A DNA stretch of 64,000 nt from Brevibacillus antibioticus (GCF_005217615.1 NZ_SZNK01000001.1:6062501-6126500); one strand, 5' to 3'; positions 8,805 through 17,221 are shown, counted from the stretch's first letter. The notes: generated by a model from the letters alone, not told the origin. Program-made: numbers and translations.

Positions 8805-10100
8805 TTATTGAGTGATTCCGAGCATTTGCTTCATATCTTCTTGAGCATCACCAATCAACTGAATATGGAACAAGTCTTGTAGTACTTGCAGAACACCGGG
8901 TTGAATGAACTCAGGCAATTTTGGGCCGATCCGTATATCTTGTATCCCTAGGCTAAACAGACCGAGCAGGATGGCAACCGCTTTTTGTTCAAACCAGGAA
9001 AGAACGATACTTACCGGCAGCTCGTTTACTTCACACTCGAAGGCATCGGCTAATGCAGCTGCAATCGTAATAGTAGAAACGGAGTTATTGCACTGTCCCA
9101 AATCGATATATCTTGGGATGTCGGTACCTGGCACGGTACCGAAATCTACATCGTTAAAACGGAATTTTCCGCAGGAGGTCGTAAGAATGACTGCTTCTGG
9201 CGGTAAGGACGTAGCCAACTCACGGTAATACTCGCCACCCTTGCCAGGAGCGTCACAACCAGCGATGACGAAGAAGCGTTTGATCTTTCCTTCCTTGACT
9301 GCCTGGATAATTTCAGGAGCGATGCCGAGAACCGTTTTATGATGATACCCGGTCGTCAATGTCAGTTCGGATTCGATAGAAGCCTCAGGAAGAGACAATG
9401 CTTTTTCAATGAGCGGCGCAAAATCGTTCTCTACAACTTTCGTCACATTTTCCAAACCGGTTATATCATACGAAAAGAAACGATCGGCGTAGCTGCCTCG
9501 AATAGGCATGACACAGTTTGTTGTAGCCAGGATAGCGCCGGGAAATTTCTCGAACAATTGACGTTGATCGTACCATGCTTTCCCGATGTTCCCTTTCAAA
9601 TGAGGATATTTTTTTAACTCGGGATAGCCATGTGCAGGCAGCATTTCGGAATGCGTATATACATTGATTCCTTGTCCTTCTGTCTGTTTTAACAGCTCTT
9701 CGAGAGCAAACAGATTGTGCCCCGTAACAACGATGCATTTTCCTTCTATTTTATTTTGCGAGACTGTGATTGGCTCTGGGACTCCGAAATGATCCGTATG
9801 AGCCCGATCCAAAAGCTCCATGACTTTTAGCGCAGCTTTGCCTACTTTCATGGCCATTTGCAAATGTTCATCCAAGTTAAAATTCACATTCGTCAATGTA
9901 AAATAAAGAGCTTCCTGTGTAATCCCATCCACTTCAGGATCGATATAGCCCAGTTGTCGAGCATGTGTGGCATAAGCCGCAATTCCTTTTAAAGCAAAAA
10001 TAATGGTATCCTGAATACTCGCAAGATCTTCATTCTTTCCGCAAACGCCGATGACCTTACAACCACCTGATGGAGTCTGTTCACATTGATAACAAAACAT
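8805..10100 (-). CDS. hcp: Hybrid cluster protein (Hcp), short class III form
   Basis: A 431-residue prismane/hybrid-cluster protein. The N-terminal cysteines C3, C6, C14 and C20 (CxxC-x7-C-x5-C) bind the cubane cluster. Downstream blocks matching the hybrid-cluster ligands include VTGHNLFALEE, TNCVMP, AGCDAPGKGGEYY, TTSCGKFRFND, LGQCNNS and the EQKAVAILLGLF region. Classical Hcp is about 540-550 residues. This one lacks the roughly 110-residue helical insert after the N-terminal cysteines, as in class III proteins. Known roles are NO reduction or protein S-nitrosylation and, in vitro, hydroxylamine reduction, in the cytoplasm under anoxia. AAGGAG precedes the ATG. Its promoter has a TATAAT exactly 21 bases from an Fnr box shared with narK. 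Confidence 0.92.
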   Translation of the reverse strand: MFCYQCEQTPSGGCKVIGVCGKNEDLASIQDTIIFALKGIAAYATHARQLGYIDPEVDGITQEALYFTLTNVNFNLDEHLQMAMKVGKAALKVMELLDRAHTDHFGVPEPITVSQNKIEGKCIVVTGHNLFALEELLKQTEGQGINVYTHSEMLPAHGYPELKKYPHLKGNIGKAWYDQRQLFEKFPGAILATTNCVMPIRGSYADRFFSYDITGLENVTKVVENDFAPLIEKALSLPEASIESELTLTTGYHHKTVLGIAPEIIQAVKEGKIKRFFVIAGCDAPGKGGEYYRELATSLPPEAVILTTSCGKFRFNDVDFGTVPGTDIPRYIDLGQCNNSVSTITIAAALADAFECEVNELPVSIVLSWFEQKAVAILLGLFSLGIQDIRIGPKLPEFIQPGVLQVLQDLFHIQLIGDAQEDMKQMLGITQ

Positions 10101-10135
10101 GTATAATCACTCCTTCGATTCAAGATTTCGCTTTG

Positions 10136-10141
10136 ATTATA
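10136..10141 (-). promoter_or_regulatory. -10 element of hcp
   Basis: TATAAT on the minus strand (10141-10136), 21 bases from the Fnr box, placing the box centre about 41.5 bases upstream of the predicted transcription start. Confidence 0.6.
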
Positions 10142-10162
10142 AGCGGGTTATCTGGAAGGAGC

Positions 10163-10178
10163 TGTGATTAAAATCACA
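10163..10178. promoter_or_regulatory. Fnr box between hcp and narK
   Basis: Perfect inverted repeat TGTGATTAAAATCACA, the consensus TGTGA-N6-TCACA operator of Bacillus Fnr. It lies between the divergent hcp and narK genes, with a -10-like hexamer 21 bases away on each side. A cognate Fnr gene is in the window. Confidence 0.85.
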
Positions 10179-10199
10179 ACGAAACCAAACTTTGCCTCT

Positions 10200-10205
10200 T
10201 ATCAT
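10200..10205 (+). promoter_or_regulatory. -10 element of narK
   Basis: TATCAT beginning 22 bases after the end of the Fnr box (21-base gap), mirroring the hcp -10 on the other strand. Confidence 0.5.
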
Positions 10206-10244
10206 AGGGGATGAAGAAGATTTCCCAAGTTGAGGGGTGTTGTT

Positions 10245-11744
10245 ATGGTACGAAAATGGCAGTTGCCGCTACAGACGTTAAGTCTAACGGTCGGTTTCAT
10301 GGTATGGGTCATTCTGTCGTCGCTCATGCCTTTTATCAAAGAAACCGTACACATGAGTGCAAGTGAAGTGGCGTGGGTGACAGCGATTCCTGTTCTTCTT
10401 GGATCGTTGCTAAGAATCCCAGTTGGATATTGGAGTAACCGATTTGGCGCGAGACTATTATTTAGCATCAGCTTTCTCTTGCTGCTGGCTCCTGTTTTCT
10501 ATATTAGCCAGGCGACCACTTATACCGATTTGTTAATCGGCGGGTTATTTATAGGGATAGGCGGAGCGGTGTTTTCTGTTGGTGTCACATCTCTACCTAA
10601 ATACTATCCGAAAGAGAAGCATGGTTCTGTAAACGGAATCTACGGTATGGGGAATATTGGTACAGCGATCACGACGTTTTCAGCGCCAGTTCTGGCTAAA
10701 TCGTTTGGATGGGCAACGACTGTACAGATGTTTATGCTATTGCTTGTGGGATTCGCAGTGCTTACCTTCTTGATGGGGGATAAAAATGAACCTAAGGTAG
10801 TCACTCCTCTTGGTCAGCAGATAAAGAGTGTCTACAAAAACGAAAAGCTGTGGTTAATCAGTTTGTTCTACTTTATTACGTTTGGTTGCTTCGTCGCTTT
10901 CACCGTGTATCTCCCGAATTTTTTAGTGACCCATTTCCAACTGGATAAAGTAGATGCAGGTATGAGAACAGCAGGGTTCATTCTTTTGGCGACACTGGCA
11001 AGACCATTGGGGGGCTGGCTAGGCGATAAGTGGAACCCCTTCAAGGCATTGATGATTGTGTTTGCCGGGCTCGCTTTGTCTGGTATTGTCTTATCGTTTT
11101 CGCCATCGATTTTGATGTATACAGTAGGGTGCTTGTTGGTAGCGGCATGTGCCGGAATCGGTAACGGTGCTGTGTTCAAATTGGTGCCGATGTATTTCTC
11201 GCGACAAGCGGGGATTGTAAATGGGATCGTATCTGCTATGGGGGGATTAGGAGGATTTTTCCCGCCATTGATCCTAACGCTGCTGTTTAATCTGACCGGG
11301 CATTACGCGATCGGTTTCATGGCGTTATCGCAGTTTGCACTGGTAAGCTTGGTCTTGGTGATGTGGATGTTTTACCAAGAGAAGCTGCAGCTCGCCGCCA
11401 CCATTATGGAAAAGACGGGAGAGGCGATACTGATTACCGATACACGAGGAGTCATTAAAAGTGCGAACCACGCTTTTACGAAAGTGACCGGTTATGAGAT
11501 GAATGAGGTGATTGGCAAGTCTCCTAATATTTTGAAATCAGGCAGACAGAATGCCGACTTCTATCAAAAGATGTGGGACTCAATCAAGAAGAATGGCTAT
11601 TGGCAAGGAGAGATCTGGAATCGACGGAAGAATGGGGATCAGTATCTCCAATGGTTAACGATCAGCGCGATTAAAGACGATGCAGGAGACGTCGAGTACT
11701 ATGCGGGCATGTTCAGCGAGCTTGCGGAGCAAAGACATGGATAA
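10245..11744 (+). CDS. narK: NarK-type nitrate/nitrite transporter with C-terminal PAS domain
   Basis: 499 residues. Residues 1-~385 are a 12-helix MFS transporter very close to B. subtilis NarK. They contain TLSLTVGFMVWVILSSLMPFIKE, the RIPVGYWSNRFGAR loop, SVGVTSLPKYYPKEKHGSVNGIYG and the second nitrate signature AGIGNGAVFKLVPMYF...GIVNGIVSAMGGLGGFFPP. It should export nitrite or exchange it for nitrate. Residues ~390-499 are a PAS plus PAC domain (EAILITDTRGVIKSANHAF, GYEMNEVIGKSPNILKSG, GYWQGEIWNRRKNGDQY), which normal NarK of about 395 residues lacks. ATG 10245 follows GAGGGGTG; a TTG at 10230 would precede that site and is rejected. Under Fnr control by position; terminator directly downstream. 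Confidence 0.92.
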   Translation: MVRKWQLPLQTLSLTVGFMVWVILSSLMPFIKETVHMSASEVAWVTAIPVLLGSLLRIPVGYWSNRFGARLLFSISFLLLLAPVFYISQATTYTDLLIGGLFIGIGGAVFSVGVTSLPKYYPKEKHGSVNGIYGMGNIGTAITTFSAPVLAKSFGWATTVQMFMLLLVGFAVLTFLMGDKNEPKVVTPLGQQIKSVYKNEKLWLISLFYFITFGCFVAFTVYLPNFLVTHFQLDKVDAGMRTAGFILLATLARPLGGWLGDKWNPFKALMIVFAGLALSGIVLSFSPSILMYTVGCLLVAACAGIGNGAVFKLVPMYFSRQAGIVNGIVSAMGGLGGFFPPLILTLLFNLTGHYAIGFMALSQFALVSLVLVMWMFYQEKLQLAATIMEKTGEAILITDTRGVIKSANHAFTKVTGYEMNEVIGKSPNILKSGRQNADFYQKMWDSIKKNGYWQGEIWNRRKNGDQYLQWLTISAIKDDAGDVEYYAGMFSELAEQRHG

Positions 11745-11763
11745 AGAAGCTTGAATCACTCAT

Positions 11764-11802
11764 AAAAAAAGTCTTGGACGGACAAGTCCAGGACTTTTTT
11801 TA
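11764..11802. terminator. Bidirectional terminator narK/fnr
   Basis: Stem AAAAAAGTCTTGGAC/GTCCAGGACTTTTTT with one G-T pair, T-tracts on both strands, between convergent narK and fnr. Confidence 0.85.
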
Positions 11803-11826
11803 TGTAGAAAAGTATGTAGAGTTTGC

Positions 11827-12534
11827 TCACATTTGGCAAATATCAGGAGGGCAGTCATCACAATAAATCGCTTCTTTTAAATAGGCAAGGTCCTTAATCA
11901 AGATAAGCCCCTGGGGAAGTAGATCGATAGTGTCCTGTTTTTTCAGATCGGAAAGCATTCGGTTGACACTTTCTCGTGTCAGGCCAATGAATTGTGCCAA
12001 ATCACGATTGGTAAGGGAAAGGTCGATGAGGATTCCTTCGGGGTGTGGCTTGCCGTACGTGTTACTCATGCGGATTAGCGTTGAATACAAGGCGCCCATT
12101 TTGCCATTGAGTAGCAAATCACGAAATTTAGACTGCATCCGCCTGTTCATCAATCCCATCCAACGCAGGAAGTCTACGCAAAATTGACCGTTTTTGATGA
12201 GCATTTTTTCTAACCCTTGTCGCGGGATGATCCATATCTCACCCTCCATCAACATGGTGCCTGTAGAGGTGTACATCAATTCCTGTTCGAAAAGCCCGGA
12301 GACGCCGACTAGCTCTCCTGCACCAAATACTTGTAGTGTCAGTTCTTTTCCATCGTTCGTGTTTTTTGTGAGCTTAATCTGGCCCGACGAAATTAAGAAT
12401 AGCTGATCGGCTCTTTCACCATCCAAAAACAGAACGGCTCCAGGAACAAAATTTTTCCGAACAGAAAATGTTTCAAGGCTATTCACAAAATCGGAAGAAA
12501 TCTGCTCTACAAATGTTGTGCCATTTCCGGTCAT
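11827..12534 (-). CDS. fnr: Fnr, oxygen-sensing Crp/Fnr-family regulator
   Basis: 235 residues: cyclic-nucleotide-fold domain (~15-130), dimerisation helix, then a winged helix-turn-helix (~165-215) with LTNRDLAQFIGLTRESVNRMLSDLKK. The C-terminus carries C225-x2-C228-x4-C233 (YCDDCPPDICQM), the spacing of the three cysteine ligands of the [4Fe-4S] cluster in Bacillus Fnr, unlike the N-terminal cluster of E. coli FNR. ATG 12534 has AAGGGGGAA 5 bases upstream. The frame stays open further upstream but that part covers promoter DNA. Convergent with narK and divergent from the reductase operon, both of which have Fnr boxes. The fnr gene itself has no obvious -10 paired to the 12631 box. Confidence 0.92.
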   Translation of the reverse strand: MTGNGTTFVEQISSDFVNSLETFSVRKNFVPGAVLFLDGERADQLFLISSGQIKLTKNTNDGKELTLQVFGAGELVGVSGLFEQELMYTSTGTMLMEGEIWIIPRQGLEKMLIKNGQFCVDFLRWMGLMNRRMQSKFRDLLLNGKMGALYSTLIRMSNTYGKPHPEGILIDLSLTNRDLAQFIGLTRESVNRMLSDLKKQDTIDLLPQGLILIKDLAYLKEAIYCDDCPPDICQM

Positions 12535-12630
12535 GTGGTTCCCCCTTACAACAAGGATACAAAGGTAACTCATTATATCATTCGAAATCGATGGTTTGGG
12601 AAGAGGAAATCGTCCTGATTTTGGCAGTGG

Positions 12631-12646
12631 TGTGAGGTAAATCACA
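12631..12646 (+). promoter_or_regulatory. Fnr box of the reductase operon
   Basis: TGTGAGGTAAATCACA, perfect TGTGA/TCACA half-sites. The gap to the -10 is 21 bases, identical to the hcp and narK promoters. Confidence 0.85.
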
Positions 12647-12667
12647 ACCTAGGTTACGAGCCGTTGC

Positions 12668-12673
12668 TACAAT
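12668..12673 (+). promoter_or_regulatory. -10 element of the reductase operon
   Basis: TACAAT, giving a predicted start near 12680 with the Fnr box centred about 41.5 bases upstream (class II geometry). Confidence 0.6.
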
Positions 12674-12720
12674 GGACTCGAGCGAAAGGAAAAAATGAGC
12701 AGCAGCAGGGAGGGTGTTGT

Positions 12721-13761
12721 ATGAACTATCTATTTGCTTCCAAGGTGGCGAAGCGTGCTTTTATCATCATCGCTTGCTTGTTCGTCCTAAGTTACGTGGG
12801 AACACGTTTTTTCACGCATATTGATTTGGCGCTTTACGGCTATATGGTAGGGACTCTTGTCTTTATTGGAGGTTTCCTTTATCGATTTTCTGCGTGGGCA
12901 GATCGCCCGCCAACGAATGTCATTTTGAAAAAGGGGCTACGACTTCTCTTTCGTAAAAGCACGGCGAATACAACGGTGGATCATCTGGCCATCTATCGCT
13001 TTATTTGGAATCGGGGATGGTATCGCTGGACACAGCACATCTTGCTGGGATGGGGATGCATCCTGGCCGCGTTTGTCACCTTTCCGTTAGTGTTTGGCTG
13101 GATGTACTTCACGATGACGGACAATGGCTACTATCAGGTCGTGTTCATGGGTGTGGATGTTCTGACCGTACAAGCGGATGGCTGGGTTGCCTTTCTCTTT
13201 TATAACGCGTTGAACATTACTGCTTTTATGGTCATCGGTGGAGCAGTCATGGCATTGTATCGCAGATTAAAGAACATGCAGGCACGGGCTGAACAATCCT
13301 TTGTCTACGACTTTTTGCCTTTATACCTGCTGCTGTTTATCAGCGTGACAGGCTTGATGTTAACCGCAAGCAATATGTTCTTAGGGGGCTTTGGGCACCC
13401 GGTCATATCCGTCACTCATCAATTTGCAGTGATTGTAACATTGATTTATCTACCTTTTGGAAAACTGGCTCACATACCATTCCGTCCCATGAGTGTGTTT
13501 GCACGCAATTATCGCGAACACTATGGCGAACAGGAAATGAAAAAGTGCAAAGTATGCAGCAATGAGTTTGTTTCTGCCGAACAGTCGGCAGATGTAATCA
13601 ACGTGCTGGGTAAAAACGAAATGGCTTTTCAAATGGAAGAAGGATTCCACTTGGCTGAACTTTGCTTGCCGTGCCGCAGAAAATACCGGATGTTCCGCTT
13701 CACAGGAGTTCCTACGCACGAGATCAATGCCAAGGAGGCAAATCAACATGCCAAAGGATAA
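12721..13761 (+). CDS. Multi-helix membrane subunit with C-terminal CxxC pairs, probable quinol-side subunit
   Basis: 346 residues with about 6-7 membrane helices (residues ~12-285). The last helices resemble NarI/cytochrome-b type subunits (VTHQFAVIVTLIYLPFGKLAHIPFRP), with histidines placed as possible haem ligands. After the membrane part, a soluble tail carries two CxxC pairs (KCKVCSNEF and LCLPCRRKY) about 40 residues apart, likely binding zinc or an iron-sulfur cluster. GGGAGGGTG precedes ATG 12721; an in-frame ATG at 12664 has no site. It overlaps the molybdoprotein gene by 14 bases. The inferred role is to take electrons from menaquinol and pass them to the molybdoenzyme. I cannot name the family with certainty. 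Confidence 0.65.
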   Translation: MNYLFASKVAKRAFIIIACLFVLSYVGTRFFTHIDLALYGYMVGTLVFIGGFLYRFSAWADRPPTNVILKKGLRLLFRKSTANTTVDHLAIYRFIWNRGWYRWTQHILLGWGCILAAFVTFPLVFGWMYFTMTDNGYYQVVFMGVDVLTVQADGWVAFLFYNALNITAFMVIGGAVMALYRRLKNMQARAEQSFVYDFLPLYLLLFISVTGLMLTASNMFLGGFGHPVISVTHQFAVIVTLIYLPFGKLAHIPFRPMSVFARNYREHYGEQEMKKCKVCSNEFVSAEQSADVINVLGKNEMAFQMEEGFHLAELCLPCRRKYRMFRFTGVPTHEINAKEANQHAKG

Positions 13762-15922
13762 ATTTTTAAAAGTAATTGAAAACAAGATACATCCTAACGA
13801 AAAATTGGTTAGCACGCACTGCTGCTACTGCGGTATGCAATGCGGGATGAACCTGCGTGTAGATACAACGACGAACAAGATTATCGGAGTGGAGCCACGG
13901 TACGATTTCCCTGTCAATCTGGGTAAGATGTGCCCAAAAGGGGTGACGGCTTATCAGCAGGTGAATCATCCGGATCGGATACAGCTGCCGTTAATTCGAA
14001 CAGATGCATCACTAAAAGGCACGGCGGAAGGCTTTCGAGAAGCGTCATGGGAAGAAGCGCTTGACTTGATCGTTTCCAAGTTCAAGGAATTGCAACACAA
14101 CTATGGCAAAGATACCTTGTCTGTTTACTCTGGCGTTTCCATGACGAACGAAAAATGCTATCTCACGGGTAAGTTTGCGCGGGTTGCCTTGCAAACTCGC
14201 TATATCGACTACAATGGCCGCTTCTGTATGTCCTCCGCAGCGGCAGGATTGAATCGAAGCTTGGGGATTGACCGCGGTTCTACCATTCCCTGGACGGACA
14301 TTCACCAAACAGACTGCTTGTTTTTGGCCGGATCAAACGCGGCCGAGTGTCACCCAACCAGCATGTTCCGTATTTGGGAAGTGCAAAATCGAGGCGGCTA
14401 TCTGATCGTAGCCGATCCAAGGGAAACACCTTTGGCACGTCGAGCTGATATCCACCTGGATCTGCGGCCTGGGACAGATTTGGCGCTCGCAAACGGAATC
14501 GTTCATCTCCTGATCAAGAATGGGCACATAGATGAAGACTTTATTCGAAATCATACGAATGGTTTTGAAGAAACAAAAGAAGTGGTTGCTACCTTCACAC
14601 CGGAGTATGTCAGCGAAATAACAGGGGTTTCGGTGGAGAAGATTGTGCGGACTGCCGACATTTTCGGGAGGGCACCCGATGCGATCGTGATGTTTTGCCG
14701 TGGTGTGGAACAGCAGTCGAAAGGGACAGACAACGTATCCGCCTATACCAACATGTCTCTCGTCACAGGCAAGATTGGCCGACCAAAATCAGGTGTGGCA
14801 ACCCTCACTGGTCAAGGAAACGGTCAGGGGGGGCGGGAACACGGGCAAAAAGCCGATCAATTGCCTGGCTACCGCAAGCTCGACAATCCTGAACATGTGC
14901 GTGAAATCGCATGTGCTTGGGGTATCTCCGCGGAAGAAATGCCGCAGAAAGGTGTTTCTGCCTATGAGATGTTCCAGCTGATGAAGGATAAAACGATTCG
15001 CAGCTTATACTTACTCTGCTCCAATCCGGTTGTAAGTGCGCCAAATCTAAACCATGTTCGGGAGTCCCTGAAAAGTCTGGATTTTATGGTTTGCTGCGAC
15101 TTTTACTTGTCCGAATCAGCGGAATACGCCGATGTCGTTCTTCCCGTTACGACTTGGGCAGAGGACGATGGAACGACTACCAATCTCGAAGGTCGCATCA
15201 TTCGTCACCGTCAGGCACAGGATTGGTTTGCCGAATCCAAGCCTGACTGGTGGATTCAAATAGAAATCGCCAAAAGAATGGGGCGCGGACAATTCTTTAC
15301 TCACTTGAAGTCTCCACAGGATATTTTCAATGAAATACGTCAGGTCTCCAAAGGCGGAGTAGCTGACTACTACGGGGTCACCTACGAGAAAATTGACCAA
15401 AACAATGGTGTTTTCTGGCCGTGCCGCGAGGAGGGCGACGAGGGACAGCCCCATTTATTCCTGGATAAAAAGTTTTATCACCCGGATGGCAAAGCCAAAA
15501 TATGTGCGCTGCCGTACCGTCCGCCAGCCGAGGAGCCGGATGAAGAATATCCTTTGCGGTTAACGACGGGGCGAGTTGTGTTCCACTATTTGTCCGGGAA
15601 CCAGACAAGACGAATCCCGTTTTTGACGGACATGTATCCTGATCCGCTGCTAGAGGTTCACCCAAAAACAGCGACACGCTATGGTATTGAACACGATGAG
15701 CTGGTCACTCTGAAAACGAGAAGAGGCGAGGCGCAGTACCGCGTGAAAGTGATCGAGGCGATTCGAGAGGATACGGTGTTTGTTCCGTACCATTGGGGAA
15801 AAGCGCAGTCTATCAATCTGCTGACCAACCCGGCGTTGGACCCTTACAGCAAAATGCCTGAGTTTAAAGCGTGCGCCGCGAAAATCATCAAGCACAAACA
15901 TGGAGGAGTTCGCCATGGGTAA
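13748..15922 (+). CDS. NapA/NasC-type molybdopterin oxidoreductase, probable nitrate reductase
   Basis: 724 residues. The N-terminal [4Fe-4S] motif is C25-x2-C28-x3-C32...C62. The Mo-bis-MGD domains follow, with the likely Mo ligand C160 in NGRFCMSSAAAG. The stretch LTGQGNGQGGREHGQKADQLPGYR is typical of NapA/NasC nitrate reductases, and the C-terminal dinucleotide-binding domain starts near residue 610 (RLTTGRVVFHYLSGNQTRR). There is no Tat signal, so it is cytoplasmic. It should reduce nitrate to nitrite. Context with narK, fnr and an Fnr box supports nitrate, but formate or another substrate cannot be excluded from sequence alone. ATG 13748 has AAGGAGG 10 bases upstream. Confidence 0.8.
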   Translation: MPKDKFLKVIENKIHPNEKLVSTHCCYCGMQCGMNLRVDTTTNKIIGVEPRYDFPVNLGKMCPKGVTAYQQVNHPDRIQLPLIRTDASLKGTAEGFREASWEEALDLIVSKFKELQHNYGKDTLSVYSGVSMTNEKCYLTGKFARVALQTRYIDYNGRFCMSSAAAGLNRSLGIDRGSTIPWTDIHQTDCLFLAGSNAAECHPTSMFRIWEVQNRGGYLIVADPRETPLARRADIHLDLRPGTDLALANGIVHLLIKNGHIDEDFIRNHTNGFEETKEVVATFTPEYVSEITGVSVEKIVRTADIFGRAPDAIVMFCRGVEQQSKGTDNVSAYTNMSLVTGKIGRPKSGVATLTGQGNGQGGREHGQKADQLPGYRKLDNPEHVREIACAWGISAEEMPQKGVSAYEMFQLMKDKTIRSLYLLCSNPVVSAPNLNHVRESLKSLDFMVCCDFYLSESAEYADVVLPVTTWAEDDGTTTNLEGRIIRHRQAQDWFAESKPDWWIQIEIAKRMGRGQFFTHLKSPQDIFNEIRQVSKGGVADYYGVTYEKIDQNNGVFWPCREEGDEGQPHLFLDKKFYHPDGKAKICALPYRPPAEEPDEEYPLRLTTGRVVFHYLSGNQTRRIPFLTDMYPDPLLEVHPKTATRYGIEHDELVTLKTRRGEAQYRVKVIEAIREDTVFVPYHWGKAQSINLLTNPALDPYSKMPEFKACAAKIIKHKHGGVRHG

Positions 15923-16484
15923 ACAAGTCTTATACATCGAAATGGACAATTGCATTGGTTGTCGAAGCTGCTTGGCGGCGTGCACACAGTGTGGAGGTCA
16001 CGACAACCGAAATCGAAACTACGTACTGGATGTGGACCCGTTTATCAGCAGACAAACGATTCCTCTCATGTGCTTACATTGTGTGAATCCTGCTTGTGCC
16101 CGCAGCTGTCCTGCTCAGGCGATTCAAATCGCAGATACTGGGGCCGTATTGTCAGCCCTGGTAGAAAAATGCATCGGTTGTCAAAATTGTACGATTGCCT
16201 GCCCCTATGGGATTCCTAAATTTGATGAAGAGCAGAATCTCATGTACAAGTGCGATCTATGCTACGACCGTACGAAAGAGGGAATCCCGCCGATGTGCGC
16301 TTCGGTTTGCCCGACAAACACCTTGCAGTGGATTGAGGAAGCAGAGCTGGAAGAAAAACGGGCACAGATTCCTTTGGCCAATGGCAAATGGACTGCCAGC
16401 CACGATCCGGATGTGCTGGAAGGCGAAACCAATGTGAAAATTAGCCTGCCTGGCATTCTGCAGGGCAAACAGAAGCTATTCTAG
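15915..16484 (+). CDS. Ferredoxin-like [4Fe-4S] dicluster electron-transfer subunit
   Basis: 189 residues with four cysteine clusters of the NrfC/HycB/DmsB type: CIGCRSCLAAC, CLHCVNPACARSCP, CIGCQNCTIACPYG and CDLCYDRTKEGIPPMCASVCP, room for four [4Fe-4S] clusters. It probably wires electrons between the membrane subunit and the molybdoprotein. No signal peptide. ATG 15915 is preceded by GGAGGAG and overlaps the molybdoprotein stop by 8 bases; the ATG at 15900 would precede that site. One slightly unusual feature is the glycine-rich CGGHDNRNRNY loop after the first cluster. Confidence 0.88.
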   Translation: MGKQVLYIEMDNCIGCRSCLAACTQCGGHDNRNRNYVLDVDPFISRQTIPLMCLHCVNPACARSCPAQAIQIADTGAVLSALVEKCIGCQNCTIACPYGIPKFDEEQNLMYKCDLCYDRTKEGIPPMCASVCPTNTLQWIEEAELEEKRAQIPLANGKWTASHDPDVLEGETNVKISLPGILQGKQKLF

Positions 16485-16500
16485 AGGGGAGATATACCTT

Positions 16501-17034
16501 ATGGAGAACGAGAAAACCCGCCCAATTCCGTTGAAGGATGACAATTATACACATAATATCAATCGTTCCAATGAGCGTAGTCTGGATCGACGGAGTTTTA
16601 TGAAAACAATGGTAGGAGCAGCCGGTCTTTTCGCGGCATCTACTCTGCCATGGGGGGCATTAGCTGCCAAGGAGCTGATGGGTTCATCCAGCAAGACGTT
16701 TCCCGCACAAAAAATCGCGAATCTCAGCGATATCAAACCCGGAGATGCGATTGAGTTTAACTATCCAGGAGAGCATGACAGCGCGTTGTTCGTGTATGTG
16801 AAGGAAAAAGAGTACAAGGCGTATCAAAATGCATGCACCCACCTGCGTTGTCCGGTATTTTGGGACCGGGATGAGAAAGAGCTGCTATGTCCTTGCCATC
16901 ATGGGAAATTTGATATCGCCACAGGTAAGCCGCTCGCTGGTCCCCCGAGAAGACCGCTTCCGGAAATTGTGCTGCAAGAGAAAGATGGAGCTGTATACGC
17001 TGTAGGGGTGAAGAGATATGAAGAGCAGCTATAG
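16501..17034 (+). CDS. Tat-exported Rieske [2Fe-2S] protein
   Basis: 177 residues. The twin-arginine signal LDRRSFMK (R30, R31) is followed by a hydrophobic stretch to about residue 55, so it is exported folded and probably stays anchored by that helix. The Rieske cluster ligands are C112, H114, C130 and H133, and C117 and C132 supply the usual disulfide (CTHLRC ... CPCHHG), as in high-potential quinol-oxidising Rieske proteins. AGGGGAG is 11 bases upstream of the ATG. An extracytoplasmic Rieske protein inside a cytoplasmic reductase operon suggests a modified quinol-oxidising complex. Overlaps the next gene by 17 bases. Confidence 0.88.
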   Translation: MENEKTRPIPLKDDNYTHNINRSNERSLDRRSFMKTMVGAAGLFAASTLPWGALAAKELMGSSSKTFPAQKIANLSDIKPGDAIEFNYPGEHDSALFVYVKEKEYKAYQNACTHLRCPVFWDRDEKELLCPCHHGKFDIATGKPLAGPPRRPLPEIVLQEKDGAVYAVGVKRYEEQL

Positions 17035-17221
17035 AGGTGTCATCCTATTAGCATTGATCTTGTTCGCCAGCATTGTGTGCACCCAGTACACAGTCAATAT
17101 GTATTTTGCACAGCGATATATGGAGGTGCTATTACTCAGCGGTGCAACAGTGGTGTTGTTCCCACTGGCATGGATGGTATTTAGAAAAGACCAGCGAGAT
17201 CGAAGAGAACAAGGGAAATAA
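17018..17221 (+). CDS. Small two-helix membrane protein
   Basis: 67 residues with two hydrophobic segments (~7-25 and ~36-55) and a strongly basic tail (RKDQRDRREQGK). It starts inside the end of the Rieske gene; GGGGTGAAGAG lies just upstream. Likely a small accessory subunit of the membrane complex encoded around it. No family recognised. Confidence 0.6.
   Translation: MKSSYRGVILLALILFASIVCTQYTVNMYFAQRYMEVLLLSGATVVLFPLAWMVFRKDQRDRREQGK

Noticed and set aside
12535-12645. 37-residue N-terminal extension of Fnr
   Set aside because: It would cover the Fnr box and promoter DNA; ATG 12534 has a strong ribosome site.
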